From NCBI GenBank assembly GCA_947084935.1, contig CAMTUH010000012.1:1-64000 (forward strand): a DNA stretch of 64,000 nt, in the 5' to 3' direction. Below, one piece after another: positions 44,050 to 51,268 of the stretch. This stretch comes from CAMTUH01 sp947084935. GTDB lineage: Bacteria; Pseudomonadota; Gammaproteobacteria; Coxiellales; Coxiellaceae. A program made the position numbers and the translations under genes. Under the pieces are notes generated by a model. The model saw only the letters and a program-made list of their open reading frames with translations, ran no database searches and had not been told where the DNA came from. Positions within the stretch are counted from its first letter, which is position 1. Every line of letters starts with the position of its first letter.

Positions 44050-44078
44050 TTGAAGTTTTCTATACAAATTTGTATACT
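44050..44078 (+). promoter_or_regulatory. Promoter with 16-bp palindromic operator (tacAT)
   Basis: TTGAAG (44050-44055), 17 bp, TATACT (44073-44078). A perfect palindrome TATACAAATTTGTATA (44061-44076) overlaps the -10. The placement fits autorepression by the ribbon-helix-helix antitoxin encoded 27 bp downstream. Confidence 0.7.
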
Positions 44079-44104
44079 GATTGTGTATAAATCTGGAGAT
44101 AAAA

Positions 44105-44386
44105 ATGAAGCGCCTACAGCCTAAAGAATCTATATCCATTAACATACGCGCCAAAGTACGCCAACGAGATCTGATTGATCAGGCCGCCAAACGACAAGGA
44201 AGAAGCCGATCTGATTTTATGCTCGATGCGGCTTGTCGTGAAGCAGAAGATATATTGCTTGACCAGGCATTCTTCACTGTTAATGTGAAGACATTTGAAA
44301 AGCTTAAGTCACTGCTCGACCAACCTTTGCCCCCAACCGATAAGTTACGTCGATTGCTTAAAACAAAAGCGCCATGGGATAAGTAA
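44105..44386 (+). CDS. tacA: DUF1778 ribbon-helix-helix antitoxin, TacA-like
   Basis: 93 residues from the ATG at 44105 (GGAGAT upstream; a GTG at 44081 was rejected because it would lie within about 3 bp of the -10 element). N-terminal RHH domain: ISINIRAKVRQRDLIDQAAKRQGRSRSDFMLDAA. C-terminal arm FEKLKSLLDQPLPPTDKLRRLL is the toxin-neutralising part of this family. It precedes the acetyltransferase by two bases. Confidence 0.9.
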   Translation: MKRLQPKESISINIRAKVRQRDLIDQAAKRQGRSRSDFMLDAACREAEDILLDQAFFTVNVKTFEKLKSLLDQPLPPTDKLRRLLKTKAPWDK

Positions 44387-44388
44387 GC

Positions 44389-44913
44389 GTGGGTCATCAT
44401 CTTCCGCCAGAGCCAATTTCTATTAATCACAAGTTAGATGATTTTGATAGTGGGGAGCTGTCCCTGAATGAATGGCTGAAAAAGAGAGCGCTTAAAAACC
44501 AAGTAACGGGCGCTTCACGATGTTTTGTTTTATGTGATAAGAAGAAGGTTATTGGCTACTACAGTCTTTCTGCGGGTGCTATTGCCCATGGGGAAGCACT
44601 CAAAACATTGAGGCGTAATATGCCCAACCCTTTACCTGTATTATTGCTCGGCCGGTTAGCAATAGACAAAAATTATCATAACAAGGACCTTGGCAGCGCT
44701 TTATTGCGCGATGCCATGCTTCGTGCGGTCAATGTTTCTGGTGATGCAGGTGTCTTTGCTATTCTCGTCCATGCCTTATCAGAACAAGCGAAAAGATTTT
44801 ATCTGTCGAGAGGGTTTGTTGAATCTCCATTGCAGCCAATGACATTAATGATGACTCTGGAAACGGTGCGTTTAATTCTAGCAGAGTCATTGGAAAAATC
44901 CCCGCAAAATTAG
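44389..44913 (+). CDS. tacT: GNAT acetyltransferase toxin, TacT-like
   Basis: 174 residues from a GTG start. GNAT fold with acetyl-CoA motif A LLGRLAIDKNYHNKDLGSALLRDAMLRA and the preceding FVLCDKKKVIGYYSLSAGAI. The usual substrate of TacT toxins is the amino group of charged tRNA, blocking translation. FYLSRGFVESP near the end is typical. The N-terminal EPISINHKLDDFDSGELSLNEWLKKRA also matches the family. Confidence 0.9.
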   Translation: MGHHLPPEPISINHKLDDFDSGELSLNEWLKKRALKNQVTGASRCFVLCDKKKVIGYYSLSAGAIAHGEALKTLRRNMPNPLPVLLLGRLAIDKNYHNKDLGSALLRDAMLRAVNVSGDAGVFAILVHALSEQAKRFYLSRGFVESPLQPMTLMMTLETVRLILAESLEKSPQN

Positions 44914-44984
44914 AATGACCGGATTTTCCGGGATGGATCTCTTTCGTCATATCATTTAGGCTGAATAACAAATCCAGGAAAGAC

Positions 44985-45131
44985 ATGAGTCAAGGTGAGT
45001 TAATTCTGTATCAAACTGAAGATGGGTTAACCCAAATTAATCTGATGGCAAGCAATTCAAAGCAACCATATATGACTTTCAAATATAAAGTAGTGACCGG
45101 GCCTTCGGGGGGTTGCGAGACCCCAATGTAA
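44985..45131 (+). pseudogene. Remnant of a RhuM-family gene
   Basis: A 48-codon reading frame with a good ribosome-binding site (CCAGGAAAG). It begins MSQGELILYQTEDGLTQINL, which resembles the N-terminus of RhuM/Fic-linked proteins (GE-hydrophobic-YQTEDG). The similarity fades after about 22 codons and the frame stops at 45129-45131, so only the 5' end remains. Similarity is from memory. Confidence 0.55.
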
Positions 45132-45160
45132 AAGTGTTTGCTTGATAGTTGCGTATTAGT

Positions 45161-45210
45161 ATGTTACTTTATGTAGGTATATATTTATATATACCTACAT
45201 AAAGTAACAT
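45161..45210. promoter_or_regulatory. 50-bp perfect palindrome upstream of the AbiE-like pair
   Basis: 24-nt arms (45161-45184 and 45187-45210) are exact reverse complements around TT; the outer part reads ATGTTACTTTATGTAGGTAT. It ends four bases before the antitoxin start codon. AbiEi-type antitoxins are known to bind inverted repeats at their own promoter. It leaves no room for a normal ribosome-binding site. Confidence 0.75.
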
Positions 45211-45214
45211 TTCT

Positions 45215-45820
45215 ATGGGTTCTCAGAAAAAGAGAGGAATGGTGTTGGCGCTTGCTAAAAAGCTTGGCATCCTTCGGCCGAAGGATGTTTTGAAGTATGG
45301 TATTACCAAAATGCATCTTTGGCGTTTGCAGGAAGAAGGAGTTCTGGAACGACCCGCGCGGGGCCTCTATGTGCTTTCCGGTACTGATTTTGGTGCCAAT
45401 GAATATCTGATTCAAGCTTGCAAGCGTGTCCCAAAAGGCGTGATCTGTTTACTCTCAGCGTTGCGCTTTCATGAAATCACTACACAGTCTCCCTTTGCAC
45501 TTTGGATGGCAATCCCTAACAAAGCGAGAACTCCTCGGATCGAAGATCTTCCTTTGCGATTCGTGCGTTTTTCTGGAAAGGCTTTCGATAAAGGGATTGA
45601 GACTCATTTCGTTAAGGGTGCCTCAATGAAAGTGTACTGTATTGCCAAAACTGTCGCAGATTGTTTTAAATATCGTAATAAGCTGGGGTTGGACGTCGCA
45701 ATAGAGGCCTTGCAAGAATGTTGGCGTGCAAAGAAATGTTCTATCGATGAACTCTGGAAATACGCTAAAATCTGTCGCATCAGCAATATTATGAAACCCT
45801 ATATGGAAATGCTAAGGTGA
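45215..45820 (+). CDS. abiEi: Type IV antitoxin, AbiEi family
   Basis: 201 residues. N-terminal winged helix: ALAKKLGILRPKDVLKYGITKMHLWRLQEEGVLERPARGLYVL, then the family C-terminal domain with GVICLLSALRFHEITTQ and YCIAKTVADCFKYRNKLGLDVAIEALQ. Members antagonise the partner nucleotidyltransferase and repress their promoter. No clear Shine-Dalgarno precedes the ATG at 45215, because the palindrome abuts it; a start at 45239 is possible. Confidence 0.88.
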   Translation: MGSQKKRGMVLALAKKLGILRPKDVLKYGITKMHLWRLQEEGVLERPARGLYVLSGTDFGANEYLIQACKRVPKGVICLLSALRFHEITTQSPFALWMAIPNKARTPRIEDLPLRFVRFSGKAFDKGIETHFVKGASMKVYCIAKTVADCFKYRNKLGLDVAIEALQECWRAKKCSIDELWKYAKICRISNIMKPYMEMLR

Positions 45821-46713
45821 CGAAAAGAATTCTAAAAAATTTGGGCAGTTCAGTACGGCAGCGATTGCTTAATTTAGCAAAAGCACGGAAAGAAGATTTT
45901 CAGCTGACGCTAACTTATTACGCTGTGGAGCGATTTCTATTTCGATTAAGCCAGTCACCCTATAAAAATACCTTTATTTTAAAGGGTGCATTATTGTTTT
46001 TGGTATGGAATGAATATAATTATCGCCCAACCCAAGATATTGACCTGTTGGGTAGTGGGAATCATTCATTAAAACACCTTAAAAAGGTTTTTGAAGAAAT
46101 CGTTGTTCATGTGGTTGCTGATGATGGCATGACTTACCCTAAGGAAACCATTAAAGTTCAACGCATAAAAGAAGCACAACAATATGAAGGTGCTCGCATC
46201 ACATTAAAAGCCAAATTGACTGGGGCGAGTATACCGATGCAAATTGATGTAGGATTTGGGGATATTGTTTTCCCTACGCCACAAGAAATTTCCTATCCAA
46301 CTTTATTAGGTTTTTCTGCACCTGTTATTAAAGCCTATCCACCCGAAACGGTTGTCGCCGAAAAGCTCCAAGCTATTGTTGAATTAGGAATTGCTAACAG
46401 TCGAATGAAAGATTTTTACGATATTTGGATTTTATCGAAGCAGTTTCAGTTCAATGATATAAAGCTTTCTGAAGCTATTCATAAGACTCTCCATCACCGA
46501 AAAACACGACTGTCTATTGCAGCGCTACCTATCGCTTTCACACCGGAATTTTACAATAATTCCGATAAACAGGCTCAGTGGCGAGCATTCATCCAAAAAA
46601 ACGCGTTACTTCGAGACGAAGCTATTGAGTTTGGTACAGTTGTGAACCAAATAAAAGAATTCGTAATGCCGCTACTCAAATCGATCCATCGAGAAAAAGT
46701 GATTGCCTTGTAG
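45817..46713 (+). CDS. abiEii: AbiEii-family nucleotidyltransferase toxin
   Basis: 298 residues from a GTG that overlaps the antitoxin stop (GTGA). DUF1814/AbiEii motifs: FILKGALLFLVW, then TQDIDLLGSGN (the DxD metal motif), MQIDVGFGD, and ETVVAEKLQAIVELGIANSRMKDFYDIWIL with the conserved Glu, Lys and Asp. Such toxins add nucleotides to tRNA or related targets and give phage-abortive infection in some hosts. All core residues look intact. Confidence 0.88.
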   Translation: MTKRILKNLGSSVRQRLLNLAKARKEDFQLTLTYYAVERFLFRLSQSPYKNTFILKGALLFLVWNEYNYRPTQDIDLLGSGNHSLKHLKKVFEEIVVHVVADDGMTYPKETIKVQRIKEAQQYEGARITLKAKLTGASIPMQIDVGFGDIVFPTPQEISYPTLLGFSAPVIKAYPPETVVAEKLQAIVELGIANSRMKDFYDIWILSKQFQFNDIKLSEAIHKTLHHRKTRLSIAALPIAFTPEFYNNSDKQAQWRAFIQKNALLRDEAIEFGTVVNQIKEFVMPLLKSIHREKVIAL

Positions 46714-46740
46714 AAATTGGGGGCTTTTCAGGCCCGTATT

Positions 46741-46773
46741 TTTAATTTTCCCTTAACCTTGCGTAGGTATTAT
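46741..46773 (+). promoter_or_regulatory. PmrA-type box and promoter of F-box gene 1
   Basis: TTTAATTTTCCCTTAACCTT (46741-46760), seven bases GCGTAGG, then TATTAT (46768-46773). The leader is about 33 nt. It is nearly identical to the promoter of F-box gene 2, with which it shares duplicated upstream sequence. Confidence 0.7.
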
Positions 46774-46812
46774 GAGCAGTAGAAAAATCTGTAAAATACG
46801 AGGCACAGAATC

Positions 46813-47976
46813 ATGTCCCGACGAGATCTAACCAGTGAAGCCAGTGAAGAATTATTTCGATTATTTCAAAAATTACCAAAGTCTCAGTCCCAGGGAAAAG
46901 ATATAGAACTGAGGGGCCTAGAAATTTCTAATAAAGACGGCGCACAGCAAGAGGAACAAGGTACTTCAATTTTTGATCTCCCTCTTGAGCTTTTGATTGA
47001 GCATACTGGACCTGATGGCGAGACAGTGAGCAGTGGGATTGGGTCTTATCTCTCGGTAAAAGATCAGGCTGCTTTGGCTTGTACCAGCAGGTTTTTCTAT
47101 AGCCTTTTTAGCGCGGCATTGGACACAGTAGTGAATCAATTATTGCAGCACGTGGTCCATGGTGAACAAAAGGAAGCGGAAAAACTGATCCAAGATAATC
47201 CTGAGTTACTTTTGAAAAAAGGCCGAGTTACCGATTATTCCGGGCGCATGATTGAAGGCACTGCTTTTCAGATGGCCCTGGGTGCTGAAGATGTTGAGAT
47301 GGCTAAAATGATCGCGCACTACCTGGATCAACTGAATCCTGATGAAAAATTAAAACAATACCAAGAACAATTTCCCGAGGGTTGGGAAGAGGCCGAAGCT
47401 TTGCGGCACAAACAGGATTTGGAAGCACTTAACACAGTCGTCTACGCAATTAGTGATTTCGACACGGATAAACACTGTGAACCCGCGCTCCAAGCATTTA
47501 GGGACTACTTAAAAGGCCAAACTCAAGAGGTGATCACCACCGGGAAACACTTTAACGTGCAACTGCTGGTGAAAGCATTCCAGTTATATGATCAAAATTA
47601 TGGTGGTTTTGTTAGTAGCCGTCAGAATAATTTATTTTGGTGTAAAGTCATTGGTTATATCCAGCGTTTTTTACCGGCGTGTTATGCGCAGGCATTTGCA
47701 CAAGGGGTTTATTTTATTATTGAAGAGTGTAAAAAATTACCTCGTTCGTTCGGCTTTCGTTATTGTGGGGGTTCTTATTTTCCACTGGATTCGAATTCTA
47801 ATTTTCGAATGGGATATAATTGTGCGGTGGCTGCCCGCGGGCGAGGTGCCGGGGGCCTGGTCGGTAGCGGTGCGTGTCAGCAGGGGCGCACCTATCAAAA
47901 TTATGTCAAGCAAAAACAGCAGGATTGCACAAGCTTATGCAACAGCCCGACGAGCAGCCAAAGTCCATCTGCTTAG
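46813..47976 (+). CDS. F-box / ankyrin-like protein 1, effector candidate
   Basis: 387 residues. After an MSRRD start and a polar N-terminus, residues 52-100 form an F-box-like segment (SIFDLPLELLIEH ... SVKDQAALACTSRFFYSLFS). An ankyrin-like helical pair follows at about 103-173 (HVVHGEQKEAEKLIQDNPELLLKKG ... GTAFQMALGAEDVEMAKMI). F-boxes are eukaryotic motifs that bind SKP1 of SCF ubiquitin ligases; in bacteria they mark injected effectors. The C-terminal domain (QNNLFWCKVIGYIQRFLPACYAQAF) is strongly shared with the paralogue at 49.8 kb. A GC-rich stretch at 47821-47892 differs from it completely. Confidence 0.82.
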   Translation: MSRRDLTSEASEELFRLFQKLPKSQSQGKDIELRGLEISNKDGAQQEEQGTSIFDLPLELLIEHTGPDGETVSSGIGSYLSVKDQAALACTSRFFYSLFSAALDTVVNQLLQHVVHGEQKEAEKLIQDNPELLLKKGRVTDYSGRMIEGTAFQMALGAEDVEMAKMIAHYLDQLNPDEKLKQYQEQFPEGWEEAEALRHKQDLEALNTVVYAISDFDTDKHCEPALQAFRDYLKGQTQEVITTGKHFNVQLLVKAFQLYDQNYGGFVSSRQNNLFWCKVIGYIQRFLPACYAQAFAQGVYFIIEECKKLPRSFGFRYCGGSYFPLDSNSNFRMGYNCAVAARGRGAGGLVGSGACQQGRTYQNYVKQKQQDCTSLCNSPTSSQSPSA

Positions 47977-48010
47977 TGATGTAGTGCGTAGCCCTTGATG
48001 GAGCGAATTT

Positions 48011-48075
48011 GTAGCCTGGGTGGAGCTCCGCGTAACCCGGAATTCCTTGATTACGCAAAGCTTCATCAAGGCTAC
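48011..48075 (+). repeat. Dispersed repeat, GTAGCCTGGGTG family
   Basis: GTAGCCTGGGTGGAGCTCCG to CATCAAGGCTAC, followed by a second GTCCAGGCTAC. It is part of the duplicated block: the equivalent site after F-box gene 2 (50935) holds the same repeat interrupted by another repeat. Confidence 0.85.
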
Positions 48076-48123
48076 GTCCAGGCTACGATTAGAAGTGCGA
48101 CGTCTTCGGGGATCATGATTTTC

Positions 48124-48179
48124 TGGTACCGAGGGGGGAATCGAACCCCCACAGTGTCACCACCACCGGATTTTGAGTC
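48124..48179 (-). pseudogene. Truncated tRNA-Leu (3' half)
   Basis: 56 bp matching the 3' half of the tRNA-Leu(CAA) gene at 51106-51161, from CCA through the T arm, the variable arm and the anticodon (CTCAAAATCC). One G is missing in the acceptor/T-arm G run. The match stops inside the anticodon stem and the 5' half is absent, so it cannot make a tRNA. It marks the end of the duplicated block. Confidence 0.85.
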
Positions 48180-48350
48180 GGGTGTAGGATCAAGGCTGTA
48201 ATGCTAACTTATTGTTTTATTGTTAATTAATTACAGGGCGGTTGGCACAAATTTCATCAAAATGCGGTTGAAATCGATGGAGAGCGATGCTCAGTTCCAC
48301 AGAATTAGGGTCTTCGGCAAACCAATTGTCAACAGACTCTAATCAGATAA
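48180..48350. other. Intergenic region without a recognisable gene
   Basis: AT-rich, between the tRNA fragment and the ATPase gene. It has no plausible start plus ribosome-binding site and no repeat of the window's families. I see nothing further in it. Confidence 0.5.
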
Positions 48351-49583
48351 CTAATATAAAAAACCGAACAACCACAAAGGGATTTTATTTTCAATTCCGA
48401 TTTCGATGTCATCCGAAGCGATAAAAGAATTTTTAATACCATGAATTTGTTGCTTAGTTTTATTTTTACCACCAATTTCAAAAGTTAACTGTCCATCAAC
48501 TAAAAAATCACCATTTTCTGGAACTTCAATCAAATGTTGATCCGTCAGCATACTTAAGAAGAAGGTTTCGCGTTCGGTGCCTTTATCTGGATTGCTTCCA
48601 GCTAATACGTATAGAAGATTTGTATTATTCAAATACAGTTTTTCATCTTTACTTAATTTATTGAGCTTCGCGCCAGCTTTCATGACGCTGCGCAGCAACT
48701 CAGCATCTTCCAGATATTTAAAATAATTAATAAATGTTCGCTGATCAGACACCCCAACAATTTCTTTTAATTTCGTCCAAGTCGGCGTGAAGGGCACGTG
48801 GGACGCAACAAAACCTAATAGCTGTTTTATTTTTTTGATACTATTACCGGTTAATTCAGGATGAATACTTAATAAATCGCTTTCTAGTGTCGCATTGATA
48901 TTTTGTTCTAAAATAATAGCAAATAAGCCAGGAGCAGTTAATTCTTTTGAAAATGGATAATAACCATGGCGACAATAATCAGAAAAAATTGGAATGATTT
49001 TTAATTTATGGTTTTTCAGCTCGTTGACAATAGATTTTGCCATTCGTTCGTGGCTTGTCAACAATGCTTTTAAATCGAAGTGTGGTAATTTAATATTATA
49101 AAATAATTCAATATATTCCCGCAACGATAAGCCGTGCATATTGTAAATAACTGCTCGTCGACTGAGGTCATGACTGCTCTGATAGATTTCTAAGGCTGAG
49201 CTACCGGAAGTAATTAGATTTAAATCATTGAAGGTTTCATTGATGCTTTTTAATTCTTTTGACCAATTGTTATATTTATGGATTTCATCAAAGGCGAGAT
49301 ATTTGCCGCCCGCTAAACTGAATTTTTCAGCAACTTGATAGAGAGTGCAATTCTCCATTACGATGTGATCAACAGGCACGTATAGAATGGATTTTTCCTG
49401 GGTGTCACCATTCGCTTGATCGAGGAGGTGTTGGACTACTGTCGTAGTTTTGCCAATACCGCGTTGCCCAATAATAACAGTTAAAGGATGGCTAAACGGG
49501 TTACTTGCTATCAAATAGCGCCTATAGGCTTGATTCTTTGCCTCCAGGTAATGTCGGCTAATTTGTTTCAGTTCAGTCAGCAT
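48351..49583 (-). CDS. AAA ATPase of the DUF4143 type
   Basis: 410 residues from the ATG at 49583. Walker A: VIIGQRGIGKTTTVVQH at about 36-52. Walker B: GKYLAFDEIHKYNNW; sensor region NLITSGSSALEIY; then SRRAVIYNMHGLSLREYIELF, which is the characteristic block of these STAND-like ATPases. A C-terminal DUF4143 domain (KKIKQLLGFVASHVPFTPTWTKL ... YFKYLEDAELL) ends in a nuclease-like FEIGGKNK. Function in the family is unknown. It sits alone between the two duplicated F-box blocks; its promoter region contains palindromes. Confidence 0.85.
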   Translation of the reverse strand: MLTELKQISRHYLEAKNQAYRRYLIASNPFSHPLTVIIGQRGIGKTTTVVQHLLDQANGDTQEKSILYVPVDHIVMENCTLYQVAEKFSLAGGKYLAFDEIHKYNNWSKELKSINETFNDLNLITSGSSALEIYQSSHDLSRRAVIYNMHGLSLREYIELFYNIKLPHFDLKALLTSHERMAKSIVNELKNHKLKIIPIFSDYCRHGYYPFSKELTAPGLFAIILEQNINATLESDLLSIHPELTGNSIKKIKQLLGFVASHVPFTPTWTKLKEIVGVSDQRTFINYFKYLEDAELLRSVMKAGAKLNKLSKDEKLYLNNTNLLYVLAGSNPDKGTERETFFLSMLTDQHLIEVPENGDFLVDGQLTFEIGGKNKTKQQIHGIKNSFIASDDIEIGIENKIPLWLFGFLY

Positions 49584-49600
49584 AAGCAACTATAGCTATA

Positions 49601-49644
49601 TGTAATGCATTACATGAATTATAGCATAAATATTGTAATGCATT
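49601..49644. promoter_or_regulatory. Repeated palindromic sites upstream of the ATPase gene
   Basis: A perfect 14-bp palindrome TGTAATGCATTACA (49601-49614) and an 11-base repeat of it, TGTAATGCATT (49634-49644), 33 bp apart (about three helical turns). TATAGCTATA (49591-49600) is a further palindrome. Likely operators of an unknown regulator. Confidence 0.55.
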
Positions 49645-49706
49645 CCAACTATTTCGATGCTTTGTGCTTCAGGCAGGCAGCTGTTGGCTTTTTTCAGGCC
49701 CATATT

Positions 49707-49739
49707 TTTAATTTTCCCTTAACCTTGTGTAGGTATTAT
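49707..49739 (+). promoter_or_regulatory. PmrA-type box and promoter of F-box gene 2
   Basis: TTTAATTTTCCCTTAACCTT (49707-49726), seven bases GTGTAGG, then TATTAT (49734-49739). It is identical in the box to the copy at 46741, with one change in the 7-bp spacer. Confidence 0.7.
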
Positions 49740-49778
49740 GAGCAGTAGAAAAATCTGTAAAATATGAGGCACAGAATC

Positions 49779-50900
49779 ATGTCCCGACGAGATCAAGATA
49801 TAGAACTGGCGACCCTAAAAAATTCCAATAATACTAAAGGCAGCTCACAACAAGAGGAACAAGGTATCACGATCTTTGATCTTCCCACTGAGCTTGTGCT
49901 TGGACACGGGCCTGATGACGAGGAAGTTAACACGGGAATTGGGGCTCATCTCTCGGTAGAAGATCGGGCTGCTGTTGCTTGTACCTCCAGATATTTCTAT
50001 GAACTATTTAGTCGCGAATTGGAAGAAGTAGTGAATCAATTGTTGTTGCACGTGGTTCGTGGGGAGCAAGAAGAAGCAGAAAGATTGATCAGGCGTAATC
50101 CTGAGTTACTTTTGAAAAAAGGCCAAGTCACGGATTATTCCGGGCGCACGATTGAAGGCACGGCTTTTGGGGCGGCTGTGGCTGCTGAAGATGTAGGATT
50201 TCAGCCTGAAGAACAATGTATGGCTGAAATGATCGCGAAGCATCTCGATGAACATTATCCTGGCGAAAAAGAAAAACAATACGCAAAACAATTTCCCGAG
50301 GGTTGGGAAGAGGCCGAAGCTCTGCGGCAAGAACAGGATTTGGAAGCACTTAACACAGTCGTCGACGCAATTGGTGATTCCAACCCGGATGAAGACTGTG
50401 AAGCCGCGCTCCAAACATTTAGGGACTATTTAGAAGGTCAAACTCAGGAGGTGATCACCACCGGAAAGCATTTCAACGCTCAACTGCTCATTAGTGCTTT
50501 TGAATTATATGAGCAAAAATATAATAATTTTGGCGGTTGGGATAGCCGTAAGAATAATTTATTTTGGTGTAAAGTCATTGGTTATATCCAGCGTTTTTTA
50601 CCGGCGTGTTATGCGCAAGCCTTCTGCCAGGGGCTTTATTATCTGGTTGTGAAAGGGGAATCCTTGCAGCGTTCTTTAGAATTTCGTTATGGTGGTGGGG
50701 TCTTTTTTCCTTTGGATTCGAATCCTAATTTTCGTCTTGGTGTTGATTATGCGAGCCCCGCGCTGCTTCGCGCCTGGGGCGTGCAGGCCGCGTCGCCGTC
50801 GGGCGTGGCCGTCTCGTTGAGAAATTATGTCGAGCAAAAACAGCAGGATTGCAAAAACTTATGCAGCATCCCGTCGAGCAGCCAAAGTCCATCTGCTTAG
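49779..50900 (+). CDS. F-box / ankyrin-like protein 2, effector candidate
   Basis: 373 residues from the ATG at 49779, chosen because the paralogue at 46813 starts at the same point; an ATG five codons upstream exists only through one base change. The F-box-like segment (TIFDLPTELVLG ... SVEDRAAVACTSRYFYELFS) and ankyrin-like helices (HVVRGEQEEAERLIRRNPELLLKKG) follow. It lacks about 20 N-terminal residues of the paralogue and has an insert (GFQPEEQC) in the ankyrin-like part. The C-terminal domain is conserved except for a GC-rich stretch at 50750-50820. Confidence 0.82.
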   Translation: MSRRDQDIELATLKNSNNTKGSSQQEEQGITIFDLPTELVLGHGPDDEEVNTGIGAHLSVEDRAAVACTSRYFYELFSRELEEVVNQLLLHVVRGEQEEAERLIRRNPELLLKKGQVTDYSGRTIEGTAFGAAVAAEDVGFQPEEQCMAEMIAKHLDEHYPGEKEKQYAKQFPEGWEEAEALRQEQDLEALNTVVDAIGDSNPDEDCEAALQTFRDYLEGQTQEVITTGKHFNAQLLISAFELYEQKYNNFGGWDSRKNNLFWCKVIGYIQRFLPACYAQAFCQGLYYLVVKGESLQRSLEFRYGGGVFFPLDSNPNFRLGVDYASPALLRAWGVQAASPSGVAVSLRNYVEQKQQDCKNLCSIPSSSQSPSA

Positions 50901-50934
50901 TGATGTAGTGCGTAGCCCTTGATGGAGCGAATTT

Positions 50935-51072
50935 GTAGCCTGGGTGCAGACCCCGTTTCGCTGTTCGCTCGAGAAACGTAGGTTGGGCTGAATGAAATGA
51001 AGCCCAACAATTAATTCGTTGGGCTTCGAAGCTCAGCCCAACCTACATCAAGGCTACGTCCAGGCTACGATT
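50935..51072. repeat. Nested repeats: GTAGCCTGGGTG copy split by a GTAGGTTGGGCT hairpin
   Basis: GTAGCCTGGGTGCAGACCCC is followed at 50978-51046 by a complete GTAGGTTGGGCTGA ... TCAGCCCAACCTAC hairpin, then the ATCAAGGCTAC end of the first repeat. In the duplicated block at 48011 the outer repeat is uninterrupted, so the hairpin appears to have inserted into it after duplication. Confidence 0.85.
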
Positions 51073-51105
51073 AGAAGTGCGACGTCTTCGGGGATCATGA
51101 TTTTC

Positions 51106-51192
51106 TGGTACCGAGGGGGGGAATCGAACCCCCACAGTGTCACCACCACCGGATTTTGAGTCCGGCGCGTCTACCGGTTCCGCCACCTCGGC
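51106..51192 (-). tRNA. tRNA-Leu(CAA)
   Basis: 87 nt on the minus strand including an encoded CCA. The acceptor stem is GCCGAGG with CCTCGGT (a G-U first pair), the anticodon stem CCGGA/TCCGG encloses the loop CTCAAAA (anticodon CAA, reading UUG), and the T arm has GGTTCGATTCC. A long variable arm (GGTGGTGACACT) is typical of tRNA-Leu. It forms the right end of the accessory island. Confidence 0.93.
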
Positions 51193-51268
51193 CTATAAAG
51201 GGGAAGTCAGTATAACAAAAGGGGTTTCCGCGTCAATCCATGCCACCGGTCTCAAATGCCGTGCCAAC

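Noticed and set aside
47588..47998. 136-codon frame inside F-box gene 1
   Set aside because: Out-of-frame shadow of the conserved C-terminal domain; the paralogue does not preserve it.
41100..51200. Prophage or integrative element
   Set aside because: No integrase, capsid, terminase or transposase gene is seen; only the tRNA fragment hints at integration.
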